Shown in pieces: positions 44,656-44,695 of a stretch of 44,695 nt of DNA. Below the pieces are notes generated by a model that was given only the letters and a program-made list of their open reading frames with translations, had not been told where the DNA came from and ran no database searches. Source of the DNA: an uncultured Muribaculaceae bacterium (GTDB lineage: Bacteria; Bacteroidota; Bacteroidia; Bacteroidales; Muribaculaceae); contig CALUMZ010000014.1 in NCBI GenBank assembly GCA_944321865.1, forward strand, positions 1 through 44,695, read 5' to 3'. The translations under genes and the position numbers were made by a program. Positions within the stretch are counted from its first letter, which is position 1, and each line of letters begins with the position of its first letter.

Positions 44656-44695
44656 GAGGGTGTATCAAAATTATCATTTCAATGTGGCAGTAGAG
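44656..44695 (+). repeat. 40-bp repeat, perfect inverse copy of 20221-20260, running to the window end
   Basis: All 40 bases equal the reverse complement of 20221-20260. The match stops on its left at 44656 because upstream bases differ, and on its right at the window edge, so it may be longer. The 24.4-kb segment between the two copies carries the accessory genes of this window. Confidence 0.85.

Larger units (their letters stand above)
44246..44695. other. Terminal non-coding region with repeat motifs
   Basis: No gene is supported in these last 450 nt. A weak near-match to a minus-strand -7 box (CAAAATAA at 44312-44319) could serve the beta-lactamase. An imperfect inverted repeat (AAGTTG/CAACTT arms, about 44371 and 44429) flanks a GC-rich patch. 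Direct copies of the dispersed motif follow at 44541 and 44656. Confidence 0.5.

Noticed and set aside
20221..44695. Composite transposon carrying beta-lactamase and efflux genes
   Set aside because: No transposase or integrase was found, 40-bp ends are too short for flanking IS copies, and no target duplication is visible. Kept only as a repeat observation.

Overview
The window reads as chromosomal DNA of a strict or near-strict anaerobe of the order Bacteroidales. A gut family such as Muribaculaceae is plausible, but this is inferred from gene content and not from a marker comparison. Supporting signs are the division/cell-wall gene order, the reverse-rubrerythrin, a TonB-dependent receptor with an N-terminal carboxypeptidase-regulatory domain and a DUF5689-type lipoprotein, a subclass A2-like class A beta-lactamase, an OPT transporter, and repeated TAnnTTTG (-7) promoter boxes with few Shine-Dalgarno sequences.

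Region 1 (1-456) is the 3' part of a reverse-rubrerythrin (NADH peroxidase-like) gene closed by a strong terminator. Region 2 (852-16048) is a complete, compact dcw cluster in one direction: rsmH, ftsL, ftsI, murE, mraY, murD, ftsW, murG, murC, ftsQ, ftsA, ftsZ. It supplies the cytoplasmic steps of meso-DAP peptidoglycan synthesis and the core divisome. No mraZ lies directly upstream. Region 3 (16193-20085) holds yqeY-serS and bcp-recA, each pair behind its own promoter and with a structured leader or terminator.

Region 4 (20086-25858) begins with an intergenic cluster of inverted repeats and then carries minus-strand genes: an OPT oligopeptide transporter, two separately promoted glycosyltransferase genes in more AT-rich DNA, and an AraC-type regulator. 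Region 5 (26047-32679) is a tripartite RND efflux operon (adaptor lipoprotein, inner-membrane pump, TolC-like channel) bracketed by two paralogous AraC regulators. Region 6 (32684-36358) has a 33-bp-period tandem repeat over the promoter of a solitary AAA/DUF4143 ATPase, converging with a radical SAM-glycosyltransferase pair. Region 7 (36508-43051) is a divergent locus: an exported endonuclease/exonuclease/phosphatase-family enzyme against a TonB receptor plus a large multidomain lipoprotein. It looks like an uptake and scavenging unit, possibly for nucleic acid or phosphate esters. Region 8 (43052-44695) holds a class A beta-lactamase between intergenic repeat elements.

The most unusual signals are non-coding. 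First, a dispersed 16-bp motif (GAGGGTGTATCAAAAT) occurs at about nine intergenic sites. It includes a 75-bp MITE-like unit after recA, and 40 bp of that unit recurs perfectly, inverted, at the very last bases of the window. Second, the 33-bp tandem repeat overlaps the ATPase promoter. No transposase, integrase, CRISPR array, tRNA or rRNA was recognised.
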